IMG/VR virus record: IMGVR_UViG_3300009537_000036
Location: 1-44,736 of that record
DNA from: a virus
Reading direction: 5' to 3' (one strand)
DNA: 44,736 nt
Position numbers and translations under genes: made by a program. Shown here piece by piece: positions 9,001-17,533 of the stretch. The notes beneath the pieces were generated by a model that was not told the DNA's origin, made no database searches, and saw nothing but the letters and a program-made list of their open reading frames with translations. The stretch's first letter is position 1. Each line of letters starts with the position of its first letter.

Positions 9001-12000
9001 GTGTCATTGACCCAGAGGTCCGTAGGCTTATTCTGAGTGGTATGTACGAGCACCAGTACCAAGGGCCGAAGCTGCGCCAGTTGGTGGGAGAGGTCATGAC
9101 TGGCCGTGTTACTGGCCCGAGTATTCTGATCGATGATGCCATCACACAGGGCCTAGAGGCATTGGTAGGACCAGACATCACTCGCTCTGCCATGAATGAT
9201 GTGGCACAAGGTTTGCGTGCTATGCAGCAGGCCGGAGAATTGAATCCCAAGAATGTTAATGCTTACTTCGATGAGTTGATCCGCCGAGCTGATGAACGGG
9301 CGGCCAATATCCAGGAGACCGCTGCATCCTTGGATCAGTCCATGGGGGGTCTAGATGAAGCCGCCAAGTTGAGCGATCCACCTATGGCTCCAACTGCCGA
9401 GCAGATGCTGGAGCAGGCAGAAGGTCCCGCGGCAGAAGCTGCAGCTGTGGCAGATGAGACAGTTTTCACAGTTGTTAGCGAGAATGAAAAGGCTGCTCGT
9501 GCCATAGGACTGAAGCCTGTATACAATGCGCCAATGCCCGGAGAGGTCGGTATTAGTGGCTGGGGGACTGATAGTTTCGGCGAGGCTCTGACGAGAGCTG
9601 GCGGCGATGCCCGCAAAGTCTCTGTCACCTATGTAACAGAGGAGCAGTATCAGGCTGGTAGGGCCGCTGCCATCGCTGATGACACAGCTAGAGGCAACGA
9701 AGTCGTAGAGGAAGCCTACCAGTATACAAAGTTTGAAGAAGGACAGGTTCGTTGGCACCCAGTTGGGGAGTCGGAACCCGGTGCAGGGCTCCCAGTATCT
9801 GAAACGCCACGCACTGCTGTTGAGGGTGCGGTACCGGATACTCCACCTTCGGAATCTTTGCCAGCTGCTGAAGAGGCTGCGATTGTTAGAGACGAAGTGG
9901 ACTTCGATGTGGACCAGTTCCGCCTGTCCTATGCAGGGGCGGGTCCTGGAGGGGGTCCATCTGCGGCGGAGATATCCAGAGTTCGGGCACTCTCCGAGGA
10001 AACTGCACGCACATGGGCGTCCAAGCGCCGACTATGGACGGAAGTTCGAGGCTCCTTGGAAGCCAAGATCCTGGAGATGAAGGTTGCTGGTGCGGAAGTT
10101 CCACTTGAGATGGAAACGGCCCGTGTCTACGTGGATCAAGTTGTAGATGCTCTAGACCAGTTCCGTCGAGGACCGTATCGTGACTTCCTTATGTATGGGC
10201 CGAAGGGTCCAAGGAACCCTGCCAATGTCGGCACTGGGGTCAAGGCGACAAAATACTGGGACGAGTGGTTCGTTCTCAAAGGTAGGACTTTCGATACCCT
10301 TAGCCGCAAATACGTAGATAATCTAATCAGGCTGACCGAATCTGGAGACTATGCGGAGCTCTCGCGACGCCTGATGGAAAATGAGTTCCCAACTCTAAGG
10401 CAGCTGTGGGAAGACATTGGCTTCCAATTCGAGGTAGCCGATGATGGCCGCGTCATCTCTATGTCTTACCCTGAAGGTGTTGAGCGGGTCAAGATTGTAT
10501 GGACAGATGCGAACCAGGGACGACGAAACATCCCCGCATTCTTGCATGCTAACGGCTCAGGCTCCCCCGCGGATTGGAACATGGCATTCATGGATGAGCC
10601 GCTCATCTCATCGAACGAGATGCGGCGAGCCATTCGCAACCTTCAGGGTGGAGGAGACGCCGCCGCTGTCTCTGGTATTGTGTCACCCCCTCCACCTGTA
10701 ACTCCAAAGATTCGAGTCTTTTATGGCGGCGTGAACGATGTTGTTCAAGAGACAAGTTTTGCTGAGTTTGTTGCCAAGTCCAGAAGGGATAATCGCCGGA
10801 TCGTAGGTCTATACGATAAAGAAACTGGAGAGATGCTGTTCGGCAATGATGTCCATGGAATCCTGTATGATTCCCCAGAATTGAGGGCCTTGTGGTTCGA
10901 CCCTAACAGCTCACAGGCTAAAGAACTACAGCTCATGAGCTATATGGACCACAACAAGCGATTCGTCCAGATTGACTCTTACCCACCTGGAATGCTGGAC
11001 CCAGATGATGTCGAGTATGCAATGTTCGAGGCCGAACTAGGCAAGGCTCTGGGAATTCCACCGGATCCAGATCGTCCTCCAAGGTGGAATATCTTTGGAA
11101 AGTCAGGCCCAGAAGGTGCATATCTAAGGGAAGATGATGATACTCTTCGGAGCCTTTCTAAGAAGCTGCTAGATCACGGGTTGGACCCAAACACACCTAT
11201 CAGTGTTGATGGGTTAGATGATGCTGGTGCATACACTACACGGACAACGTTGGGAGAGCTGTATGAATCTCTCACCAAAGAAGTTCCAGGGCAGGCTGTA
11301 GAGCAGACAGCAGAACAAGCTGCGGCCCTACCTACTGAAGCACAGCAGGCGGCAGAAGTTGCACATGAAGCGGCAAGTGTCAAGTTTGCGGAATCTGTCC
11401 AGCTTGAGACTCAATGGGAGGATCTCAAGCCTCATGTAAAGCAGTGGGCGACGCAGCAAGCACCGGGTCAGCCGATGCGGGCTCGTCAGATGGTGTATCA
11501 GATGGAGCAAGAGTTCTTCAATCCTGGAGGAACTACATCCACTGAGGCTGCAGGTTGGCTAGAACAAGCAAAGAACTTTGCCGCAGATAAGAAGGCAGCA
11601 GAAGCTGTAGCCGCAGCAAAGGCTGGAACAGCTGCCGACCCTGAGATCCAAACAGCGTGGCAGGCGGTTGTAGCCAACCCCGAGTTAAGGCTTAACTATA
11701 AAGCGGCGAAAGACGGAACATTCCAAGACTTTGAGGCTTGGGCTGAGGGCAAGATCCGAACACTCCGTGCATCGACCGTGCCAGCTGATCAAGCAAAGAT
11801 GAAGACACTTCAGCTGCAACTGCTTCAAGCACGGCAGGCTTATCGTCGCACGCTGTTGGAGCGCGGGTTGCTGGATGTTGTGGACATGCCATTCCCGAAT
11901 CTCGGCATGATTGATGAGGGAACAAGAACCTTCTTCAATGCGTCCGCTGATGTCAATGTAGCACAGGAAGCCTTGACTCAAGCATATGACGATATCCGCC

Positions 12001-15000
12001 GCTCTGTACTAGGCATGTTAGAGGAAGGTGGAGCTACAGTCCGTCAGTATGATCCAGCCACTGCCGAGTCCGCTCTGAAGGCAGCAGATGAAATTTCCAG
12101 TCTGCTTCAGCAGGGTCTGGAGGTTGTGCAGCAGGGGAGTGAACACTTTGCAGGTTTCTCTGGATGGGATGAGAAGGGCCGCTTCCTTGGTAAGGTGTTC
12201 GACGGTGCACTCCCTATCACCAATAAGGTGATGATTGACTACTCGACGCAGACGAAGCTCCTGAAGGGTATGCGTACCTTCTTCCCATTTCTGAGATTCC
12301 AGTGGCGGTCGGTCCCGATGTGGATTGAGACCATGATGATCCACCCGGAGATCACTGCCTTCTACTTCAAGTACATGCAGACCAGCCGACGCTACGCCTA
12401 CATGCGTGGGGCTGTGGATATGCAGGGGAATCAGAGACGGTCTCTTGTTGGATACGTTCCACTCCCTGGCACGGACATGTGGGTGAATCCGCTTGCCCCA
12501 ATATCCCTGCGCTATGTGTTCCCAACTACAGATTGGGCTCAAGATGAGATTGGAGCAGAGACCTCTATTATCGAAGACGTATTCAACTATGTTGTCCAAA
12601 CCGGACAGTTCATGGGAGTTGGTGTTCATCCGTGGCTGGCTACCATCCTGTATGGAATGAACTGGCTCAACCCGTACAAGACCTACAGATACGGCATCCT
12701 TCCACAAACCAAACTGTTGCCTCCATCGTGGATGAGGTCTCTATCATCCGCTTTGAGAACCAGGAAGTTTGGTAAGGATGCGGGAGATGTGGCGAACTTC
12801 GTGGCCAACACCTTGGATCCAGAGCTCCACTTCCGAGACTACCTGATTGAGCGTCAGGTTCTCGTCAATGCCCTGCAAGCTATGGGGGAAATGGGAGACC
12901 TAGAAGAGAAGAGGCGTCTGGCTGCGCTGGTGGGGCAGTCGCTGCAGTATTCAGTTCGCTCCGAGAGTCCAGAGGCACTGGACCTATGGACGACAGCCAG
13001 GGACCAGCTAGAGTCCAAGGAGTGGCAGGGAAATCTTCTAGGCTACTTCACTGGCATCTACGCCAAGCCATACACGACAGGGGATGCAGAGCTTGAAAGA
13101 CTACGACGAGAGCTGAATGTCCTACGTGAGAGCTTGAACAGCGAGATCCAAGTGGAGATGTTCGGCTTGGATATGGACCCAGAGCGGCGTTGGCAATACT
13201 ACCTTGACGAGAGATACAACTCTCCAGAGGGCTACCTCTACAATCTGCGAACGATCATCGGCTATGTTGTGGCCGAGGAAGAGATTGATGGCGAGGTGCG
13301 CCGGACCCAGCTGTTTGGGGAAGACCGATTGAAGATGCTGCAGAACCGTATCCAGGCGGATATGAAGATTGATGCAACGTATGAGGCTGCAGCCAACGCA
13401 CGAGAGACATTGTACAAGGGTCTCAAGTCTCTCCCTGTTGGGGCGTCTGGAAAGTTGAAGGCCACGTACTATGATGAGTATGCATCAACAATGGCCACTT
13501 CGGTCTTCGACGAAGAAGCCCAGATGCTACTTCTACGAACCAACAACTACATTGGATACAAGCCTACAGCTGTAGTCTACAACCAGATTCGAGAGATGTG
13601 GTTCGAGGCCCTGCGTAACATTGCACCTGACTGGAATGTGGATGATGGGCAGACCTATGACGAATGGCAGGCTGAATACAACACATGGCTGGAGGACCTG
13701 CCTGTTACAGCCCAGCACTTGATGCGAGGCTTCGATGACATGATCTCCAAGAAGGAATGGGCAGATACAGATGTGAAGCCAGACAACTTCTGGGGGCTGT
13801 TGTTGGCTGAGACGACTAAAGACGGCTACGATTCATATGTCAAAGAGAACGACAGCATCTACCAAGCGATAGACTTTGTACATGGGAAGTATTACCTCGA
13901 CGGATACTGGAAGGCTGTAGAAGGTAAGGATGGAACAGAGAAGCGACATCTGGCCGAGATGGATTTCTACAAGCAGTGGGAGAATGACGGCACTCCAACC
14001 GTAGAACAGTATATAGAGTGGATCGGTAAGGAGTACGGCGACCGGTTCGCTCCAGAGGAGATCAAGCTGGCTCTTGATGGACGAGACATCAACACTCCAG
14101 AGGAACGCTTGGCAGAAACTGCCGGACCACTGCGTCCGCTCCTGAATAAGGCATTCGATACCCTGTCCCTTATTGCTCCGGGGCAGGAGTACGGCAAGTT
14201 CATGGACGCTTACCGCTCTGTTGGTGGGGATGAGGGGGATCTGGATGTCATCTACAACCCTCTTACATCTCAAATGACAAAAGAGATCGAGCTCCCATCC
14301 AGTGCCAGCAGGGAATGGCTGGAGGATGTTGTGACTAAGATTGAACGGGCGGCCAAGATTATGGGCCTGGATGATTTGACTCGACCAGAGCTGGAAGAGC
14401 GGGCTCAAGCTCGTGACTTGAACACTAAGTTCAAGGAGGCTGTTACTAGGGCACTTGGTGATGACATCTATGAGCTGCAGGCGTATTACTTTGGACTGAG
14501 CTCCAGCGAGCGGACAGAGTTTCGCAGGAATAGAGCCTCCGACTACGCTCGTATCGAGAAGTACAGGGAGATGAGGGACCAGTATGGAGAGCAGTTCCCC
14601 CTGTGGGCCAATTACTATATCGACCCAGAGGCTGCATCTACCACATCTGGCGGTGGGGGTGGAGGTGGCGGCGCTGGCGGAGGGGGTGGCACAGGTGGAG
14701 GGGGCGGCAGTGCAAAGCGTGCATCTCCACCTGGAGGGTTTGCCCCGTTCGGCCAGAGATCCACGATAGACCCAAGGTTCTTAGGTACGCACCAGATTGG
14801 TAGAACTGCTCCAAGCAGGCAACCTGTGTGGCCTAAGTGGTTGCTGGACAGGATTGGTCCGGTTATGGCCGAGGAAGTAGCCAAGCTGGTAGATAGTGGC
14901 ACGGTCCTGCCGCCACAGGTAGAGGACTACCTGACGAACCTTGCAGCCAAAAACGAAGATGCGGAGCCTATCATCACCCCCACGCTTGGGCTGAATGAGC

Positions 15001-15065
15001 GGGCCAAGAAATACTGGCCCGGACAGTTTGAGCCAGAGGGCCTGGGTCTCCCACCAAAGAAATAA
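6018..15065 (+). CDS. Giant virion-associated protein (3015 residues), candidate ejection/internal protein
   Basis: One uninterrupted reading frame covers about a fifth of the window. It is mainly helical and charged with low-complexity Ala/Glu linkers (about residues 1130-1160 and 1755-1780) and a glycine run near residues 2877-2900. Two segments stand out: an Arg-Pro-Gly-Phe-x-Val-Trp-Asn motif near residue 850, and FFPFLRFQWRSVPMW near residue 2088 followed by HPE. Both resemble motifs that I associate with giant phage polyvalent or inner-virion proteins. No RNA polymerase motif, lysozyme motif or HExxH is visible. It lies between portal and scaffold genes, with a TGAGGT site ahead of the ATG. 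It is probably packaged and ejected with the DNA, but this is an inference. Confidence 0.8.
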   Translation: MAFNPLEWMKLLGKKTSTPVPTSLPRAEPVSPQQYVDQRQQAAVTEPNIGDRVYAWWDEETGRPGFTFSPTHLPLYFDPVKRDVTIDKTSVPLVYGMSGLESVDSVRPDDWRRIEGVTSGTKVAVKAYQNYMARQPKSSRVPRSVSAPLPPPTNPEEQKRNEAYIRLLAKKRQALDAELDQIMSQWTAGPQPGGPGGPNPARRRAIIQELESIDRRVQLAAYGSYDVEGLTTDQVISNISNATVNTQRVRRLQEVESEIKAELSSGPVSPARVNELLTEQEQLLAEIGKGPVRVLVTGPTGEPTPVTWQYGGDLGSYLPGGRPSTFLKDFERLANITVRYPHAIWETERERDYGELDLGASIVSLAWRAAGEGAGILWRGLTWPLTFVMQGAHLRIDPNTDRDTAIDELTAFGWDRDDSEAIVDDLLKKESGIENIRPWVYLTTHGAAKDANEAIQHVNESWRVYKENIEAAKAGPPEPMAKGAGAGAYAARSAEHNLPLVGAEDNALERLELSRRSIQEGRLLATDEQLTKWSEDAIDASRDWIDARVARTDIPSFSFRYTWPMDPKGDELEEQFKNAWAQSMAQLGRPLEAWEVEELSNHFVNPAYEFAGDLVFDPLNLIPGQVFEAILFKPVKGLVGLGKEAVGLTRPGKWLIRVLEAEALSSAAGRMGHKFNEVWRAALRSSDGNVSEAGKAIEMALRFVKERVQPATAEVLAAKLDRLLEMGINEYHIEFIDGVVRAMMESSANITPRDLDEAIAALTRLLDEDVTHADDVLRTVPGKVQSLILENKKAWQGAPILDEGPMGTVSRLLGAGVKDEARKFLEPSRTWWVKTISQIQNKIWSTHVKLLLTARPGFTVWNYFDSMIRAIIHGANPFDDVERIWNKHSSFQGFLEQLIDSWASSEGLLDVDLTRQIISGQVPTRAGMASVFKLGWERAAGKNVFEKWTSGWGAINSVLEAGWRARLYEHHFNIQWNRAFGLIMNRAEDVLQSHGVIDPEVRRLILSGMYEHQYQGPKLRQLVGEVMTGRVTGPSILIDDAITQGLEALVGPDITRSAMNDVAQGLRAMQQAGELNPKNVNAYFDELIRRADERAANIQETAASLDQSMGGLDEAAKLSDPPMAPTAEQMLEQAEGPAAEAAAVADETVFTVVSENEKAARAIGLKPVYNAPMPGEVGISGWGTDSFGEALTRAGGDARKVSVTYVTEEQYQAGRAAAIADDTARGNEVVEEAYQYTKFEEGQVRWHPVGESEPGAGLPVSETPRTAVEGAVPDTPPSESLPAAEEAAIVRDEVDFDVDQFRLSYAGAGPGGGPSAAEISRVRALSEETARTWASKRRLWTEVRGSLEAKILEMKVAGAEVPLEMETARVYVDQVVDALDQFRRGPYRDFLMYGPKGPRNPANVGTGVKATKYWDEWFVLKGRTFDTLSRKYVDNLIRLTESGDYAELSRRLMENEFPTLRQLWEDIGFQFEVADDGRVISMSYPEGVERVKIVWTDANQGRRNIPAFLHANGSGSPADWNMAFMDEPLISSNEMRRAIRNLQGGGDAAAVSGIVSPPPPVTPKIRVFYGGVNDVVQETSFAEFVAKSRRDNRRIVGLYDKETGEMLFGNDVHGILYDSPELRALWFDPNSSQAKELQLMSYMDHNKRFVQIDSYPPGMLDPDDVEYAMFEAELGKALGIPPDPDRPPRWNIFGKSGPEGAYLREDDDTLRSLSKKLLDHGLDPNTPISVDGLDDAGAYTTRTTLGELYESLTKEVPGQAVEQTAEQAAALPTEAQQAAEVAHEAASVKFAESVQLETQWEDLKPHVKQWATQQAPGQPMRARQMVYQMEQEFFNPGGTTSTEAAGWLEQAKNFAADKKAAEAVAAAKAGTAADPEIQTAWQAVVANPELRLNYKAAKDGTFQDFEAWAEGKIRTLRASTVPADQAKMKTLQLQLLQARQAYRRTLLERGLLDVVDMPFPNLGMIDEGTRTFFNASADVNVAQEALTQAYDDIRRSVLGMLEEGGATVRQYDPATAESALKAADEISSLLQQGLEVVQQGSEHFAGFSGWDEKGRFLGKVFDGALPITNKVMIDYSTQTKLLKGMRTFFPFLRFQWRSVPMWIETMMIHPEITAFYFKYMQTSRRYAYMRGAVDMQGNQRRSLVGYVPLPGTDMWVNPLAPISLRYVFPTTDWAQDEIGAETSIIEDVFNYVVQTGQFMGVGVHPWLATILYGMNWLNPYKTYRYGILPQTKLLPPSWMRSLSSALRTRKFGKDAGDVANFVANTLDPELHFRDYLIERQVLVNALQAMGEMGDLEEKRRLAALVGQSLQYSVRSESPEALDLWTTARDQLESKEWQGNLLGYFTGIYAKPYTTGDAELERLRRELNVLRESLNSEIQVEMFGLDMDPERRWQYYLDERYNSPEGYLYNLRTIIGYVVAEEEIDGEVRRTQLFGEDRLKMLQNRIQADMKIDATYEAAANARETLYKGLKSLPVGASGKLKATYYDEYASTMATSVFDEEAQMLLLRTNNYIGYKPTAVVYNQIREMWFEALRNIAPDWNVDDGQTYDEWQAEYNTWLEDLPVTAQHLMRGFDDMISKKEWADTDVKPDNFWGLLLAETTKDGYDSYVKENDSIYQAIDFVHGKYYLDGYWKAVEGKDGTEKRHLAEMDFYKQWENDGTPTVEQYIEWIGKEYGDRFAPEEIKLALDGRDINTPEERLAETAGPLRPLLNKAFDTLSLIAPGQEYGKFMDAYRSVGGDEGDLDVIYNPLTSQMTKEIELPSSASREWLEDVVTKIERAAKIMGLDDLTRPELEERAQARDLNTKFKEAVTRALGDDIYELQAYYFGLSSSERTEFRRNRASDYARIEKYREMRDQYGEQFPLWANYYIDPEAASTTSGGGGGGGGAGGGGGTGGGGGSAKRASPPGGFAPFGQRSTIDPRFLGTHQIGRTAPSRQPVWPKWLLDRIGPVMAEEVAKLVDSGTVLPPQVEDYLTNLAAKNEDAEPIITPTLGLNERAKKYWPGQFEPEGLGLPPKK

Positions 15066-15066
15066 C

Positions 15067-15104
15067 ACTTGACATAACTATTGCGCGATTGGCGTAAGTT
15101 ATGT
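15067..15104 (+). promoter_or_regulatory. TTGACA element inside an 8-bp inverted repeat upstream of scaffold
   Basis: The 79-base gap before the scaffold gene holds TTGACA at 15069-15074 and a perfect inverted repeat ACATAACT (15072-15079) / AGTTATGT (15097-15104) separated by 17 bases. The 13-base ACTTGACATAACT at 15067-15079 recurs exactly on the other strand at 31332-31344. There is no well-placed -10 box (TATGTT at 15100 is too far from the -35), so this may be an operator, a non-standard promoter or an RNA hairpin. Its place suits separate control of the capsid genes. Confidence 0.45.
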
Positions 15105-15144
15105 TAGGCTGAACCATACCAATTGAATCGCACGGAGGTGCAGA

Positions 15145-15957
15145 ATGGCAGGTGAACTGCCCTTTGGCGCGCCAGTTCCGGGATCTGAGAAACCCCCAGT
15201 ACCCCAGGACGCAGGACCTACGGAACCCGTAGCACCCAGCACGCCGCCAGAAGGAACCGGATCGACCGCCGACATTGAGGCTCGTATAGCGGAAATCGAG
15301 GCTGAGCACAAGCGCAACATCTCCCGTCTCCAGTCTTCCCTGATGGGCCAGCAGTCAGAGCGTGAGCGACGCTGGGAACAGGAAAAGAGGGAGTACGAGG
15401 ACCAAATCTCACAGGCTTTCATGTCCAGCATGGACGAGAAAGAGCGCGGTGAGTATGAGCGCGATCTACTCCGAAATCGTGTATCACAGATGGAAGAGCG
15501 GATCAATGAAGAGCGAGCGGCCCGAGAAGCGTATGCCAACATGAATACCTATGCTCAGTGGTTCACTAGCATGGGTGTGAAGGCAGAGAATCTCGACTGG
15601 TCAACCCCAGAAGCCCTGGCTCAGTCTGGAACAGACGCCCTGACCAAGCATGTGCAGTCCTTGAATGAAAGGCTCGCACAGATGGACAAGGCACCAGCTG
15701 CACCGGCAACACCGGCACCGGCTGGCACACCGCAACCGCGGCCTCCAGTTACCCCCGTAGTGACGAGCAACAGTGGTACCCCGTCAACTGCTGCTACGTT
15801 TGAGGACATCCGTAAGGGATTGTCCGAACAGGCGGGGAGACAACTGACAGATGAGGATGTGTTCAAGCTTGCCGAACGCAACCCGCATGTCAGGGAAAAG
15901 CTAACTGAGCTGGCACGAGTTGAGGCCGAGCGGATCGCCCTTCAGCGGGGAACGTAA
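15145..15957 (+). CDS. Capsid scaffold protein
   Basis: This 270-residue protein directly precedes the major capsid gene and has scaffold features: a Pro-rich disordered N-terminus (1-45), a long charged coiled coil (about 48-135, many Glu-Arg pairs), a short structured part, an Ala/Pro linker (about 185-215) and a helical C-terminus ending VEAERIALQRGT that could contact the capsid protein. A good ribosome binding site (GGAGG at 15135-15139) precedes ATG. Scaffolds of this build guide prohead assembly and leave before packaging. No protease motif is visible, so removal may not need self-cleavage. Confidence 0.85.
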   Translation: MAGELPFGAPVPGSEKPPVPQDAGPTEPVAPSTPPEGTGSTADIEARIAEIEAEHKRNISRLQSSLMGQQSERERRWEQEKREYEDQISQAFMSSMDEKERGEYERDLLRNRVSQMEERINEERAAREAYANMNTYAQWFTSMGVKAENLDWSTPEALAQSGTDALTKHVQSLNERLAQMDKAPAAPATPAPAGTPQPRPPVTPVVTSNSGTPSTAATFEDIRKGLSEQAGRQLTDEDVFKLAERNPHVREKLTELARVEAERIALQRGT

Positions 15958-15972
15958 GCCTAAACTAACAAC

Positions 15973-16001
15973 TTGAGGCCAGCCCAAGACTAGACTATAG
16001 A
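15973..16001 (+). promoter_or_regulatory. Candidate promoter immediately ahead of major capsid gene
   Basis: TTGAGG (15973-15978), a 17-base spacer and TATAGA (15996-16001) lie just before the capsid ATG at 16009. AGAGG at 15999-16003 could instead serve as the ribosome binding site on a longer transcript. If the promoter is used, transcription would begin at or near the start codon. The match is partial (four of six in each box), so confidence is low. Confidence 0.3.
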
Positions 16002-16008
16002 GGCTGAG

Positions 16009-17001
16009 ATGGCTGGCTTTAATGCAACTGATCTAACGAACGCTATCATGACCCTTGATGAGAAGCGTTTGCTTACCCGTGCGGCCCCACGACTGATTCA
16101 CGGTCGATGGGCTGAAGTGGCTGAGTACAAGGGATTCAATATCTACTCGATGCGCCGATATGCAACTCTCTCGGCGGCCACGAATGCACTCGTGGAAGGT
16201 AGTACGCCAGGAGAGATTGCGGCTACCAACCCAACGACTGTCACGATTACCCCCGCTGCCTATGGCTCGTGGATGGGCTTCACCGACCGCCACGACCTGA
16301 CCTCCTACGACCCTGTCATCTCCGTGATGTCGGGCCTCCTGGGGGACCAGTGCGGGCTGACCGTTGACACCATCATCCGCAACACCATGACCTCGAATGC
16401 GACCGCTGACTACTCTGGTGCAGCTACGGCTCGGACCGAGCTGGACCTGATGAATGACAAGGTTGCATTTGTGGACTGGATCCAGAACTACGTCGAATTG
16501 CTGGCTGCGAATGCCCGCAAGGTTGACAGTTTCTACAAGTGCATCATCCACCCGTACACCCTGGAAGCGTTCTTCACAGATCCTACGTTCAACGCCTTCA
16601 TTACTAAGTCGGCTCCTGAGTCGATGCGGAATGGACTGTTGGGCATCATCTTGGACTGTGAACTGTACATCTCCTCGAACGCCCGCGTCTATGTTGACGG
16701 TGGGCAGAACTCGACCGAAGATGTGTACACCATGCTGTTCATCGGCGCTGAGAGCTATGGCGTTGCTGGCTTCATGGGGCATGTCCCGAACCTGAACGTG
16801 GACGGTGGCGGGGTCGAAAACGTGATCGGCCTGACCGGAACCGAAGTCAAGCCTGTCGCGCTGATGATCTACGACCTAGGCGAACAAGGCTTCGATCCTC
16901 TGAAGCAGCGCGGTACTGTTGGCTGGAAGGTCTACCACGGCGAGTCCGTGCTGAATGCCAACTGGATCCGTGTTCTTGAGCACCTGAACTCGTTTAGCTA
17001 A
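16009..17001 (+). CDS. Major capsid protein, N4-gp56 family-like
   Basis: This 330-residue protein forms the capsid shell. The overall layout agrees with HK97-fold capsid proteins of the N4-gp56 type: a helical N-terminus with TLDEKRLLTRAAPRLIHGRW, a GSWMGFTDRHDL strand region, a central ARKVDSFYKCIIHPYTLEAF segment, and the C-terminal signature DPLKQRGTVGWK followed by a final helix. It follows the scaffold and precedes decoration-like genes. By eye, the gene prefers C-ending codons more than its neighbours, as expected of the most highly made virion protein. Confidence 0.88.
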   Translation: MAGFNATDLTNAIMTLDEKRLLTRAAPRLIHGRWAEVAEYKGFNIYSMRRYATLSAATNALVEGSTPGEIAATNPTTVTITPAAYGSWMGFTDRHDLTSYDPVISVMSGLLGDQCGLTVDTIIRNTMTSNATADYSGAATARTELDLMNDKVAFVDWIQNYVELLAANARKVDSFYKCIIHPYTLEAFFTDPTFNAFITKSAPESMRNGLLGIILDCELYISSNARVYVDGGQNSTEDVYTMLFIGAESYGVAGFMGHVPNLNVDGGGVENVIGLTGTEVKPVALMIYDLGEQGFDPLKQRGTVGWKVYHGESVLNANWIRVLEHLNSFS

Positions 17002-17004
17002 GGA

Positions 17005-17025
17005 TAGGATTGAAGGCTAATCCTA
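17005..17025 (+). other. Short hairpin after the capsid gene
   Basis: TAGGATT (17005-17011) and AATCCTA (17019-17025) form a perfect 7-bp stem with a 7-base loop, three bases after the capsid stop. There is no T-tract. It could slow polymerase or protect the 3' end of a capsid transcript; an AAGGAG ribosome binding site for the next gene follows immediately. Confidence 0.35.
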
Positions 17026-17044
17026 CAAGGAGAATAGAAAGATA

Positions 17045-17521
17045 ATGGCTGCTTCTGGAAAGACTAGCAAGCGACTACCGGGCATCGGTGAGTGGGATGT
17101 CTGGCCGCGAGGCTTGAAGATTGATCGTCAGATCGTTGGTGCTACCAGCTCGGACGGTGACGAAGACATCGTTCTCAACTCGACCGCTACCGAAGACTTT
17201 GCTCTCTGGGATGTGGCGGCTGGGACGTTTGTCCACCGCGTGCTGTGTGTCATCGAAACCGCCTTCACCGCGTCTGTCACCATTGATGTCGGAGACACCA
17301 GCGATGTGAATGGCTGGCTTGAGGCTGCCGATATCGGGGCCACCTCGACTGATGCTGGATTGACTCAGGGCTCTTCGGATGCCTCTACGGTCCACATCTA
17401 TGCTATGCAGGGCGGGCGGTATTACCAGTCCACCGGCGTAATCGAGGCCGACTTCAGCGGTGCTACCCCGGCTGCGGGACGAGCGATCTTCTACTGCATC
17501 TACTCACAGCTGTCTTCGTAA
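17045..17521 (+). CDS. Decoration-like structural protein 1
   Basis: This 158-residue, Thr/Ala/Asp-rich beta protein directly follows the major capsid gene with a clear ribosome binding site (AAGGAG at 17027-17032). The segment FTASVTIDVGDTSDVNGWLEA followed by GATSTDA is matched by FTASLTLTIGDSDDADGWSNA and GATVTDT in the next gene, so the two are paralogues. The position and composition suit a capsid decoration, head-fibre or head-tail protein. No enzyme motif is visible. The codon use is C-rich like the capsid gene, which suggests high expression. Confidence 0.7.
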   Translation: MAASGKTSKRLPGIGEWDVWPRGLKIDRQIVGATSSDGDEDIVLNSTATEDFALWDVAAGTFVHRVLCVIETAFTASVTIDVGDTSDVNGWLEAADIGATSTDAGLTQGSSDASTVHIYAMQGGRYYQSTGVIEADFSGATPAAGRAIFYCIYSQLSS

Positions 17522-17533
17522 TAGGGGGTCACT

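Noticed and set aside
12018-12707. Long minus-strand reading frame (229 codons) inside the giant gene
   Set aside because: It lies wholly opposite to a well-supported coding frame, its translation has odd composition, and there is no ribosome binding site or neighbour in that orientation. The same applies to other long antisense frames at 13833-14408 and 16033-16782.
14647-14713. Glycine-coding GGTGGA-rich tract as a regulatory or recombination repeat
   Set aside because: It stays in frame and encodes a flexible linker of the giant protein; no copy outside coding DNA was seen except the short glycine run near 4976.
6018-15065. Giant protein as an N4-type virion RNA polymerase
   Set aside because: The size and location invite this idea, but I could not find the polymerase motifs in proper order, in particular no convincing Lys-x6-Tyr-Gly or His-Asp-Ser active-site segments.
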